Shown piece by piece: positions 35,796 through 47,308 of a stretch of 64,000 bases of DNA; position 1 is the first letter of the stretch, and each line of letters starts with the position of its first letter. The stretch spans positions 8,453,501-8,517,500 of the forward strand of contig JAYKKI010000003.1 in assembly GCA_039881145.1 (NCBI GenBank), given 5' to 3'. The translations under genes and the position numbers were made by a program. This DNA comes from Druceiella hillmani (lineage: Eukaryota; Arthropoda; Insecta; Lepidoptera; Hepialidae). Under the pieces are notes generated by a model. It ran no database searches, had not been told where the DNA came from, and saw only the letters and a program-made list of their open reading frames with translations.

Positions 35796-37292
35796 AATTT
35801 AATCCTACCACAACATGGGCGCAAAGCATCGTATAAATCGAAAATATGTTAGTATACAGACTGTTTGAAATAAATATACGGTCCAAATTAAAATAATTTA
35901 AACCATACAACAATGAACTTTTTTCATGAATGAAATAAATGATAAACAATTAAATATTCCTTGTGCGCTTAAATATCTAAGTAATCCTTACGAACCACTT
36001 CAGTAATGACAATAAAATATTAAAATATGTACCCTTTTGGTTTTAAAGGCTATTTCATTAACACTTGTTATTGTGTTTCAAATTGTAATTTCTTAGATTG
36101 GCACCAACTTCGTAATGTCCTAACTGAAATTTTTTAAATATTGTAGTAATTATAATTGATTTTCCTTCGTTGTTGAATAATCTTTCATAAATTAAATTGT
36201 AATAAAATTCTATATGCCTTATGTAAGCAGACATAATACATTTTTACTTCGTTTGATGTTAATAGTACAACAATAGTTTAGAATAACTATTTGCACAGGT
36301 TTTCAATCATATTTCTGCTTTATAATATGCAAGTGGCAGGACGTTCATTAAACGCATGGAAATGCCAAAAACGGTTGCAACGTCTTCTATGAATCCATAA
36401 TTCGGCTTGAATTTGCAGATAATATTTTAGAAAAAATTAAATTAAATCGACAATCAGTGTATATGCGTGCGCAATATACAACAAAACAATTGATCCGCAA
36501 CAGTATACAATTTTACGTACGTAAATCATCGTTATTAATCAACCCAGGGAAGTAAAGTAAAACAATAAGTCACTATGAGTTTTTTAAAGAATACATTAAA
36601 ACGAATCCAAATACAGTATACACAATACCAAAATCACGAGAAAATTCTCTACCAACTTTCGGAGTCAATCGTAAGACTTTGATACGATCGCCCGTAAAAT
36701 ACTACTTCTAATTGCTTTGATTGTTGATGCTCCGAACAGTGCTAAAATTATGTGCAATTATTTAAACTTGAGTTATAATGATAAAGTATGATGATGGTCG
36801 CCAAACTAGTTTTGGATATCAGCATCACTATAATTGGTAAAAACTACATTTCTGCATTTTGCGAAGTAACAATTCAAGCAAGAAAAAAATTAGCTCGAAC
36901 ATGGACTTTTATTTAAACAATACTGTACTTACTAGCTCTTATTCATGACTTGATTTACCATACACTGAATATATCAACAAACTAGTGTTTACTCTGAATT
37001 GCTTATAAATAAAAGTGCATAAAACGAAAAAAAGATAGAATGGATACATTATTAAAATTAAAAACATTTTATTGCGATTTTCTTTCATTTGACGGCTTCT
37101 TTGTAAATCTCATTAAAAATTTAATCCAATATGCAACGTAGACGATTAAATTTTGTAGGAGTTGTTTCGGCGACTCCCAATAGCAGACATTTGTGAGACA
37201 AAGTCAGTGATTTACTTTTCGTTGAATTTCGACCCAATTACCGCACAAGTCTAGATCTGCGCGTCGCCTATCTACGTATATGACACCTTTAT
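35796..37292. other. AT-rich non-coding stretch
   Basis: Nothing recognised. Confidence 0.55.
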
Positions 37293-37356
37293 AGGTCGCA
37301 AAGTAACTGCGGTACGAAGGAAGGTAGGTCGCAAAGTAACTGCGGTACGAAGGAAG
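37293..37356. repeat. 33 bp tandem duplication
   Basis: aggtcgcaaagtaactgcgg (with 13 further bases) at 37293-37325 is followed directly by a second copy at 37326-37356, identical for 31 bases. The minus-strand ORF through it (37289-37474) shows the duplicated peptide SFVPQLLCDL. Confidence 0.9.
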
Positions 37357-38412
37357 AAAATGAGCGGGTAAAGCATTGTAATTGGGAATTTGGTATAAAA
37401 ATATAAAAAAAAATTAATATAAAAAAATTATAGGCATACAGTTTAAATTTAATGATTGCGGCTTTCATATTCAAATCGTATATTGTATCAGTTTTTTCAA
37501 CTCTATAATATCACAGAAAAAGTATAGACAAACAAGATAAAATCGTTATTGTTAGCATTAATATTGATAGTTATCATTAAAATTGATAAAAATTACGTAT
37601 CTCGTCAACGTGTCAAGAAATTAGAATGGTAGATTTGTTAGAAGAAAAACGATTAGTATGAAGAAAATGAGTTAACTTGTGATTATTATGCTAGTTTCTA
37701 AAACTAAAGCTTCCTTGCGGTGGTTTCGTTACATAGGAAATATGAGTAATAAAATACTTATTTGGGCTAAAAAATGTAAAGATGGATCAATGAAATTAAT
37801 ATTATAAATAAGATATATTTTGTAAATTGTTCGATATAATATAGTGGTAATATCATATTACATCCGAGGTTTGACAAAATTTTCTCGCTACTTTTGTTAC
37901 CGTATAAACTGATTACGAACTCTTGGCCGTTCATTTAGAGTGCTCTTATTTATCGCAAATAACATCGTATAATCGTATATGACGTAGTCACAGAGCACCG
38001 ATACTATTGAATTCTCACCTATCTTACGGGATATCGAAAAATACAATTGAGATTTTAGTTATATAAAATTTCAATCTGAAATATATTTTTTTTGAATCCT
38101 TCACATATTCTACGAGTGTTCTATAAGTTTTTTCACAAACAACAATAATGGGTAATAATTTCTCCGAGCATATATTTCTTTCACTTGTATATTATCTTAG
38201 AAATATATTTCCGGATACCATTATCCTCAATGTTATTTTTGACAAAAAATTGTTTGTTACCACTTCTTATCCGACTGTAGGTTTTTCTCAACTACATAAA
38301 ATTACTGTATCACAAACCGTTATACTGAAACTTAAGAAAATATTCATCTGTAAAAAACAGCGCTCTGCCGATGAGGCCGGCTGATACAGCAGCAGATCAC
38401 AGATAGCGTTAT
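37357..38412. other. AT-rich non-coding stretch
   Basis: No gene recognised. The plus-strand frame 38148-38384 has no domain. Confidence 0.55.
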
Positions 38413-38488
38413 CATTTAAACGAACGAATATATAATTTCATTCACGTCATTTGATATTTTTGTCTACGGTAGTTCATGTGCCACTTAG
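38413..38488 (+). repeat. Conserved core block, copy D
   Basis: 'atataatttcattcacgtca' and 'catgtgccactta' match the cores at 3031 and 20161. 'gatgaggccggctgat' lies about 50 bp upstream, as 'gtgaggccgggtgac' does in copy C. The rest of the ~2.2 kb unit is not recognisable here. Confidence 0.55.
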
Positions 38489-41400
38489 AACGAGATTGGA
38501 ATTGGCGATATTGGTGCGATTTCTTCTTATATATATCGTTAAAAACCCGAAACTAAATTTTTTTATTTAGTATTATTAATGGTAATAAATGAAGTTGATA
38601 AGATATTTATAATTAATGTTTTTTTTTGTTACAATTTTAAAAATTAACAATGAAAAGAAACGATAACAAAATATTTGTTACGAAGCATGTCGATTTTGAA
38701 TATACCTATCCAAAATTTTTAACTGAGATGTGCCTGATGTGTGTGCTCTGATGTGTGTTAAATTGAGTTGTGTCTAGGCATTTTCATGAAATTCGGATTT
38801 TACTATTCAACTTCCGTACTATTTATGGCTGAAATGAATTATCTGTAATCGTTCAAATTAAATGAACTATCGATAAAACAAACGATACAGCTAACAATAT
38901 ACTTTAATTTTTTATAAGGTGGCAGTCAAATTTATTTGTTTTATTTAATTGTCGATTTCTTGCAGGGCCAATCATCGAAATCTGGCGCACCTGTGCCACA
39001 TTCCCATCCTCGCTATACCAACGCATGCAATTTATGTAGTTTACTAAATTTTAAACCGAAATAATGAATACCTTGATGAAATGTTTCCCTCAAAAACCAG
39101 TTATAGTATATTGTTTGGCACAAAATATATTAACAACGCGGAAAGTTTAAAAAAAGTTAAAAAAATCACTTTTTTCCAAAACATGGAAAAACGTTTCTGA
39201 AAAATCGGTTTACGTATTTTTTAAGTGCTTTTCTGTGTAAAAAATACTGCAAATTTATAAGTAAAAAATTAAAAGGATCTAGAAGCTTATGCGAAACTTC
39301 CAGATCGATTCATTGATTTAAGCACAGGAACCTATGGCGGACACACGCACGGTTACAAATGACATACACACATAAATATGCAAATGTACAGACTAAGTTG
39401 AGGTTTAGCAATTGAAACTTAAGCTGGGTTATTACCCGAAAGGTAAATGAAATAAATTAACATGAAAATAGATTTGGACAAAAAAGTATAGAACTATTTT
39501 GTAAAAAAGTTCTCCTAAAATTCATTACGTCGACAAAGGGTGCAAATTTCCGAGTTTGTGTTATTAAATGGATATTATGTGGCATTGGTCTGCATTCATT
39601 TACACAATTTATTTTAAAAAATATTCTACGTCTCATTCTGTTTATTCCTTCTTTTTCATTATTTGCCAGAGTTGATGTAGGGAGTATCGTATTCTGAAAT
39701 TAATACTACTCCTTTCCCGAAATTAATATTATTTTTATATCTAGATAATATTATTTTCCAGATAAGTAATTTTACATATATTTCAAATCATGGTATTCAA
39801 CTCCGAATTCAGTTGAAGAATTTTTTCATATAACAAGAGTAATATATACTTATTAAGATTAATATATACTTATTAAAATACTTATTAAGATATTTAGCGA
39901 AGGAAATATAACAAAGTAAGAAACAATTAGAAGTTTGTCAATTGAGTTTCCGGTGCGATAGGTTATTTAATTTGCGTGATTGATATATCCATTTATAATA
40001 ATGACTATATTCGTTATCACAATGTTTATTAATTAATTCCAAATAATTTATTTTGTAAATCGCACTATTCAATTGCGTTTAATTTTTAAATTTGGTCCCT
40101 CATTTCCAAACAACTTTGAATTATTTTGAGACGACTATGCAACAAGGAGAAGAAATTCTATTTTCCATCGATGATTTATGTTAAACATGATTTATTGAGC
40201 TCAAGTATTTGATCTTTAACTTCTGACTGGTTCTTTACGGTAGCTTTATATGTTTGGTCAACAGAATTGTACGTGATTAACTGTTCATTTTTATTTCCTT
40301 GGGAACTAAAAATAGAGGAATATGTTGTTTTTTTAACGATGGGTCGTCATCCTCGAGGTACAAGTAAGTTGCAATATTTGTATGAAAATAAAAAAAGATA
40401 CAAGGTTCACACACACATACGCGCACACATACACGCTTATACGCGCACAATACATATACATACATACGCACGCACACATGCACGCATACACGCGCACCCA
40501 CGCGCTCACACGCGGTATGTTATTCTGCGTTACGTGTCAGTAAAAATATATTCATAAATTCACGGGTCACGTTGCTCCGAGATTGAACCAGATTAACGCC
40601 ACGCTGAACATGTCAAACCAGCGCATACTACAAATCTTGTATCACATAAATTGTAAGTATCACATAATTGATCTTATTTCTTTTGCCAAGATCATTGTCG
40701 GTGTTATATGCGATATGTCGATATGGTATGCGATGTGGGGCACATAAACTAAAATATTTTAGGTCAATTTTACGATGTCTATAAATCTTTCTATAATAAG
40801 CCGAAATATTGTAGAATTAAAAGAATTATGTTCTGTATACTGATTACCCACAAAAGTACCTAGTATATAGCTAGAATGGTCAAATAACGTGGCCTGGGGT
40901 ATCAGCAGGTGCCATTTGTCATTAGTAATTAATTTTTAGTGATTTATTCAATATTGTACAATGTGATATTTGTATATGATATAAATCTCATACCTCAATA
41001 CAATACAGTAATGAAAATAAGTTGCGGTATTTATACCAAAAAATAATATGATTTTCTGTCATCGCTATAATAGATAAAAGGTGAGAAGATGTCGTGAAGT
41101 GTATAAAAAACGGAGACCTACTGCACTATATTGAGTTTAAATTTCTTCTCTTCTATTTATAAATAAACCTGTTATGTACGCGTAAACTCCCACAATAAGA
41201 GTTTCGTATATACATATAGAGATATAAGCGGTAAGTGTACATAAAATATCTGCCAAACTACTCGCAAATATTAATATTATTCTTCATCATGCGGAAGTAA
41301 CTCCTGGTGTATCTTTAACACTAGTAAAATATTGTTATCAATTCAGACAAATTTCTAGTTACGTTGTTTTCTTAATAAAAAATCTATCAATTTAGAATAC

Positions 41401-41880
41401 TGGGCGGGGAAATATATTTTTATGGACGTTTTTTCGGAATTTTCGACAAAAGTATTTTGTAATTTTTTTTTTGGTTTTTAATTGGTTTTAATATCCTTAT
41501 AATTTATTTCTTCACCCAATATCGTCCACTGTCTGTATAATTTAACTCTTCACCCAATATTGTGCATTATGGACGTTATTGGGTGATGAAATAAAAATAA
41601 AACAATTTTAGCACTTTATTTGTATATGATGGTAAATGTGCTAAAAAATTATGGAAAAAAATTATTTTTTACACCCAAAGATTCAGACAAATTTTTGTGG
41701 ACACTTAGCAGGTTTCGTCATAGAAAATTGTTAAACTTGTATTCTTTATAAGTCCCTCTTTTCAGAAATGTCCATAATGATAAAATAATTTTTTTATATC
41801 TTAAATGTTCTTTGTTCCTTCTGATATTTACATACGAACAGTTTTGAGCTGCAACTGCTGAGATACTTTATTACTATATA
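38489..41880. other. AT-rich non-coding stretch
   Basis: No gene recognised. A GC-richer 70 bp patch at 38966-39040 follows 'cgatttcttgcag' and could mimic an exon start, without further support. A (CA)n-rich tract lies at 40406-40513. Confidence 0.55.
40406..40513. repeat. (CA)n-rich microsatellite
   Basis: Degenerate CA/CG/TA dinucleotides. The two ORFs on opposite strands (40267-40557 and 40277-40501) are products of the repeat. Confidence 0.9.
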
Positions 41881-41980
41881 AAATTTCAAGTTTCTACGTC
41901 AAAAGGCTATCATAGACGGACAGGTGAGTCTCGTAAGGGTAATATTTTTTCCCATTTGATGTAGGGAATTTTTTAAAAAG
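41881..41980 (+). repeat. Interspersed repeat tail ('cccattt-g-gta-gga' type)
   Basis: 'gacggacaggtgagtctcgt', then 'aagggtaata' and 'tcccatttgatgtagggaat'. It resembles the tails at 50736-50830 and 52420-52512, and a well-known insect repeat end (a target such as 'gacagacagac ... aagggttccgttt ... gtacggaaccctaaaaa'). Confidence 0.5.
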
Positions 41981-42310
41981 TAGGACTTTGATGTTGTAAT
42001 TACAATTTCTTCCAAAAATGAGTCTTTGTTTTCTGAATAAAAAATGGTACTACGGTTTATTCATTAAAATTAATGATAGCACTGTAGCAAAATGTCTGTC
42101 GAACATAATTGAATTGAACATAATTAAATAAAAACATGATAAACAAATTCTTTAAAAAGTAACACCTTAGTAACACCACACTAGACGTAATTTATAAAAT
42201 TTAATTTTAAAATGTGGAATTTGTAAAATATAATAAATACTATATTTATTAAATAACACGTTTCTGGAATTTTTTCTTTGTCTTTTACTTTCATTGTTTA
42301 ATATAAATCT

Positions 42311-43157
42311 ATTTTAAATATAATATAAATGTTGAGTTCTTTTAATACTTATGTGGTATTTTTGGATGTACACGAGTAAGTGAACAGGAATATATAGAAA
42401 TTCATCTTTTGGCAAAAATATATTACTCAACATCATTTAAACATTATTAAATTACTATGAACGAAATATTTTAATTTATATAGTACTTAATTAGACATCA
42501 ATAGGTCCCTTTTATTCAAAAAAATCAACTGCGACTAACAAAGTTGAAAACGAAACCTTATGGGATGTACGTTTGCCTATCTGTCTAAAACATTCGCTTT
42601 TCTTGGAAATGATTTGAAATGTATAATTATAGAGCATATTAGCCTTCGTATATCCTCATCAATGAAAGGCGAGTCTAAAATTAAAAAAAAAATCCATATG
42701 GAATTAATGCTAATTTAATTAATTCGGCACATTCAGTTAATGAGCACATTTGACTATAGTAAAATACTTAAGATATTAATTAAGCAGCGGCAACCAGTGA
42801 AATGGTATGAACAAAAGAGTAGAATGATAATGTACAAGTCAATTACGAATGGAGATAATTGACCATCTTGACAGTATTGTCGACATTATGTGTAATTATC
42901 GCATGCATTATAAATTTGTAACGCACGAAGTTCACCTAGGTACAACTTAATTAAAATCAAGCTAAATCTGACTTCAGAAGCTAAATTATCACTTATCACT
43001 CTTTTCTCTGAGAAACGGGGAAATTTTCTTATCGCTTCATGGTAATTTCCGGCTAATAATAATTTTATACCTGCACAACACGGCACTGAGAAGTTCTCCT
43101 GTTCTACTATTTTGTATTTATTAATGCCGTCTAGTAGATTCTTTAAATTACTTTTGT
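42311..43157. repeat. Long inverted repeat, left arm
   Basis: About 847 bp that recur in inverted orientation at 45313-46160. A 120 bp sample (around 42560-42680) shows only two differences. The outer edge falls at 'attttaaata' (42311) and the inner edge at 'acttttgt' (43157). No target duplication was found outside the arms. Confidence 0.9.
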
Positions 43158-43182
43158 AATCATTTTTGGTGTGTCTATACAC
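42886..43182 (-). CDS. Small ORF in the left arm, unknown
   Basis: A 98-codon frame whose last 65 residues are also encoded in the right arm (45384-45584, plus) with two substitutions. The protein has a 'CCAG-x5-LAGNYHEAIRKF' block and a helical, TPR-like feel. It loosely recalls the PCI-protein region of COP9 subunit 1 or Rpn7 ('C.AGL.....Y..A...F' followed by 'L......V.....L..L'). That is a guess from pattern only. The N-terminal 10 or so residues run through a hairpin outside the arm, so the true start is unclear. It may be a captured gene fragment rather than a gene. Confidence 0.25.
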   Translation of the reverse strand: MYRHTKNDYKSNLKNLLDGINKYKIVEQENFSVPCCAGIKLLLAGNYHEAIRKFPRFSEKRVISDNLASEVRFSLILIKLYLGELRALQIYNACDNYT

Positions 43183-43192
43183 ACCAAAAATG
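43161..43192. repeat. 14 bp perfect hairpin at the inner edge of the left arm
   Basis: catttttggtgtgt (43161-43174) pairs perfectly with acacaccaaaaatg (43179-43192) around the 4-base loop ctat. It lies 3 bases inside the inverted-repeat boundary and has no counterpart beside the right arm. Confidence 0.8.
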
Positions 43193-45153
43193 TTTTGTCT
43201 TGAATTTTTTGTGCTTTCATTTTAGAGATATTTCTGAGAATATTAAAAAAATATATTACTGAATCTTCAAAACTGCTAAAGTCAAAGTTTATCAAAACAT
43301 TTCTTACCAGAAGTTTATCTTAATTAAACGGTAATCTAAAGACACGATTAAAACTTTTGTATTTGTGGAGAAATTCACCATGTTCCTACGTCAACAAATG
43401 ATATGCTAGTTAACATAATTGAATGATTAAAACGAATTAAAACTTTATAAATAGTTTAATAGAGTTACTACGTATCCTTAAATAATTTTTTAGTTGCCTA
43501 TCTGTGTGCAGAACCCTCGTATCCTCTTAATGCTATTTCTACTCGATTTTGTAAATTTATTGCTATTCTAATATGATAATGTCAATATACTTTTCAATCT
43601 ATTTCTTAATCTCCGCTGTTTATCTAAAACTTGCCTCCGTTTATACAGATATAATTTATGACAATAATTATCGAATTGGAAAAGAATGAGCAAAGTAATT
43701 GCACTGCATTTTCTGTATTTAATAATAAAAGGTTAATCAACAAAATTTCCGATAGATTTAATCAATTATAATATCGGCATTAACTTTCAACAAAACCAAA
43801 AACATGTGAGTTCTATTTCCTTAATTAAATGTATATATGAACAAATTTACAAAATAATAAAAAATAAATATCAAAGTACATTAATGACCCCGTAATTTTT
43901 AATGGTGTGAAGTAAAAAGAGTTAACACTTATTCTTATGGCTATATATTTATTTTATACGTTGGCCACAAAATATCGAAGGATTAAAGGTATTTTTGCAA
44001 CCAACGAGAAAGCTAAAATAGACCGCTTGAAAGGCGAGGTTCGAGCTAAAAAGAAGAAAAAAGGAAGAATCAACGAAAAAAACTGCCCCTGAAATATTTT
44101 AATACCAAAATTGTTTTTCTCTGTACCAGAGGAGAGTGCGTTTATTTTCAAATAGAGTCTCTACTATGGATTTTTAAATGTAAAAAAGAGTGTGAAATAA
44201 TTTCCACAAGTGAAGGTATAATATTGAATTAACAAATGCTATGAGCATATCTGAATGAATCCTAAGATTAAGTTGAGTTAAGGGTATTTATGTCCGTAGT
44301 GATATTAAATATTTTAATATGATAACATTTAGGAAAACTGTTTTTAATTTATTTCAGTTAAATTCATTTTCCTTTAGTAAATATTTATGATCAAAGATTA
44401 TTTTCTGCTCATGTGATAAAACAATAAAGCATGTAAGCTGTATTTACGATATAATAATTAAGGTAAACAAAATCTTAATAAATTTTTTTTTTAAATTTTT
44501 TTAGTAAAAGGTATAATAACTATTCCTTTTTCTGTAAAAACTCTCACTTTTTCTTTCCGTATCTGACCATTTAACTGAGTATTGTCCGAAAGTTGCTAAA
44601 TAGATTCTAGTAGAGCTTAAATTATTGAAATATTTCGGTTCCTATAAATGTTTTTTTGCTAGTTTTACATTCTTGTTGTTTATTATTCTTCTTAATTTCT
44701 CGATACAAATTCTATCCGTAATCAGTCATTATATACAAGCACATATATTAAAATTCCGTGTGAACTAAATCACTGGTAAAAGCCAATGTAATTAAAAGAT
44801 GATGAATTAGTAAATGAAATGTTCAAAATTACGTGGTTTCTCTTCACGAAACTTCTTTTTATTATTTTAACTGTTAAGTTCAACTATGAATTTTACAAAA
44901 TTATAAAATGAAAATCATATTTATAAAATAATATTTTCTGGTAATTTTTCGAATTCTGTATCGTACAAAAAAGGTGCACTTATAAATTGGTCATAATACC
45001 TTTGAATTTCTCACATTTGAATAATATATGGAATGGAACAAGCCGATTGGGATAAAGTGTAGAATTTAAGTAGTTTGTAATTTATGAGATAAATAAGTGA
45101 TGATTATTATATTATTTTATATATATATATTTTTATTTTATATTACATTCAGG

Positions 45154-45157
<4 letters not shown>
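43193..45157. other. Spacer between the inverted arms
   Basis: AT-rich with no gene. It includes a ~180 bp block (43905-44090) resembling the end of the window (63850-63990). The minus-strand ORF 43954-44151 has no domain. Confidence 0.6.
43905..44090 (-). repeat. Block shared with 63850-63990, possibly LTR-related
   Basis: 'ggtatttttgcaaccaacga' then 'gaaagctaaaa' here, and 'cgtatttttgcaaaccaacg' then 'agaaagcaaaaac' at 63921. Reading minus, both copies run 'agctttctcgttgg' ... 'atattttgtggccaacg' (here) or 'atatttggtgcccgagg' (there). The latter resembles an LTR end followed by a tRNA primer-binding site. Inference only. Confidence 0.4.
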
Positions 45158-45228
<71 letters not shown>

Positions 45229-45235
45229 TTATATT

Positions 45236-45294
<59 letters not shown>
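45158..45294. repeat. (TA)n microsatellite next to the right arm
   Basis: A long TA run with 'tgtatatttatatttatat' interruptions, ending about 20 bp before the right arm begins. Confidence 0.95.
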
Positions 45295-45297
<3 letters not shown>

Positions 45298-45312
45298 CAA
45301 AGTTTTAATATA

Positions 45313-46160
45313 ACAAAAGTAATTTAAAGAATCTACTAGACGATATTAATAAATACAAAATAGTAGAACAGGAGAACTTCTCAGTGCCGTGTTGTGCAGG
45401 TGTAAATTTATTATTAGCCGGAAATTACCATGAAGCGATAAGAAAATTTCCCCGTTTCTCAGAGAAAAGAGTGATAAGTGATAATTTAGCTTCCGAAGTC
45501 AGATTTAGCTTGATTTTAATTAAGTTGTACCTAGGTGAACTTCGTGCGTTACAAATTTATAATGCGTGCGATAATTACACATAATGTCGACAATACTGTC
45601 AAGATGCTCAATTATCTCCATTCGTAATTGACTTTTACATTATCATTCTACTCTTTTGTTCATACCATTTCACTGGTTGCCGCTGCTTAATTAATATCTT
45701 AAGTATTTTACCATAGTCAAATGTGCTCATTAACTGAATGTGCTGAATTAAATAAATTAGCATTAATTCCATATAGATTTTTTTTTTAATTTTAGACTCG
45801 CCTTTCATTGATGAGGATATACGAAGGCTAATATGCTGTATAATTATACATTTCAAATCGTTTCCAAGAAAAGCGAATGTTTTAGACAGATAGGCAAACG
45901 TACATCCCATAAGGTTTCGTTTTCAACTTTGTTAGTTGCAGTTAATTTTTTTAAATAAAAGGGACCAATTGATGTCTAATTAAGTACTATATAAATTAAA
46001 ATATTTCGTACATAGTAATATAATAATGTTTAAATGATGTTGAGTAATATATTTTTGCCAAAAGATGAATTTCTATATATTCCTGTTCACTTACTCGTGT
46101 ACATCCAAAAATACCACATAAGTATTAAAAGAACTCAACATCAATATTATATTTAAAATA
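45313..46160. repeat. Long inverted repeat, right arm
   Basis: Inverted copy of 42311-43157, collinear from 'acaaaagtaatttaaag' (45313) to 'atttaaaata' (46160). The antisense ORF at 45635-45910 (minus) is interrupted by stops in the left arm, so it is not conserved. Confidence 0.9.
45384..45584 (+). CDS. Small ORF in the right arm, unknown
   Basis: Starts at the Met-Pro-Cys-Cys that lies internally in the left-arm frame; the open frame extends upstream without a Met. Residues after position 9 are identical to the left-arm product through 'LRALQIYNACDNYT'. With arms only about 2-3% different at the DNA level, this identity says little about selection. Confidence 0.25.
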   Translation: MPCCAGVNLLLAGNYHEAIRKFPRFSEKRVISDNLASEVRFSLILIKLYLGELRALQIYNACDNYT

Positions 46161-46161
46161 A

Positions 46162-46240
46162 TCAAACGTGCTCATTAACTGAATGTGCTGAATTAAATAA
46201 ATTAATATTAATTCCATATGGATTTTTTTTTAATTCATAT
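46162..46240. repeat. Third, partial copy of arm sequence
   Basis: 'gtgctcattaactgaatgtg' and then 'ctgaattaaataaatta' repeat the right-arm segment at about 45724-45765 in direct orientation. It begins immediately after the arm ends. It may be a template-switch footprint or an older copy. Confidence 0.75.
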
Positions 46241-47308
46241 TTTTCTATATACAATTAAAAAATATACAAAAAATGCTTACCAATGATGATATAAAAAAAA
46301 ACTTAAAATAAATCATATATTTTCCATTAATTAATTTGACAACCCATTGAGCCAAAATATACATATCAAAATGAAAGAAAAAGTATGCTTAGATCCATAA
46401 AAGGTTCCATTTTCTTAAGCGATGATATAATTGTCGATGCTCTCGGATTGGTGCAAATAGTGGTGTCCATTGTACAAACGACCATATAATTTCATTCGCG
46501 TCAAATTTTACCTCGGTGCAAAATAGTTAATGTATCCACGATTTTAACGTTACCGTTTATGCTAGGTCTCTTGCTAGCAACTACAGAATTGTTAACTTTT
46601 ATGCTTTTGAGTTGATGGTGGCTTAAAAGGTGAAAAAATCAATACTATTTATATGTGAACATATTTTGCCTTCAAACTGGTTGAGTATTATAGTTGTTAA
46701 CGCGTGAGGAGAGGAGATAATAATTGAGTAATTTAATACTATGTTGTTAAAAAAAACTAAATTTTTCGATCCGTTCAGAAGAAGAAAATAGTGAAAGAAA
46801 TAAATTTATCTAAAATATAATAAGAAAATCGCCCAAATTGTTGTAACATTGATGGTCATATTTTAATCATCAACCTGTACATCAGAAGCTTCTAAAATTC
46901 TAAACCATATAATATAGAAATTTTATATTACACCATATACCTATATAGTCCTTAGGCCTAAAAACGAAAATTGTATTTAGTTTCATGTTTAATTTTATTT
47001 AAAGAGTACAATTTCACATGACTAAAAAGAGAGTTAAGTTGGCTAAAACGTATTTTTAATATTCTTTTGTTAGAAAATAATGACATGGTAAATGTTATCG
47101 TATTTAGATCTATTATATTAAGTCACCAATATTAATATCTTCACATCTACACCCTGCAGTTTCAAGTCAGTATCTATGAGATATTTGCATTTCATATTCT
47201 AACCACAAAAATAAAGGATACGGAGAAATTAGGAAAACATTTGCTCAGCTATAATATATAATTATTAGATATGAATAATGCGAATATGAAGATTCCATTA
47301 GTGCGATC
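46241..47308. other. AT-rich stretch with a core-block copy
   Basis: No gene recognised. It contains core block E (46474-46539). Confidence 0.55.
46474..46539 (+). repeat. Conserved core block, copy E
   Basis: 'aaacgaccatataatttcat' and 'tcgcgtcaaattttacctcg' resemble the 38413-38488 copy. The match is shorter and the 'gtgccactta' half is degraded to 'atgtatccacg'. Confidence 0.4.

Noticed and set aside
38966..39040. Possible host exon after 'cgatttcttgcag'
   Set aside because: All three frames close within about 35 codons, with no similarity and no matching upstream exon found.
45635..45910. 91-codon antisense ORF in the right arm
   Set aside because: The equivalent frame in the left arm is interrupted by stops, so it is not a conserved coding frame.
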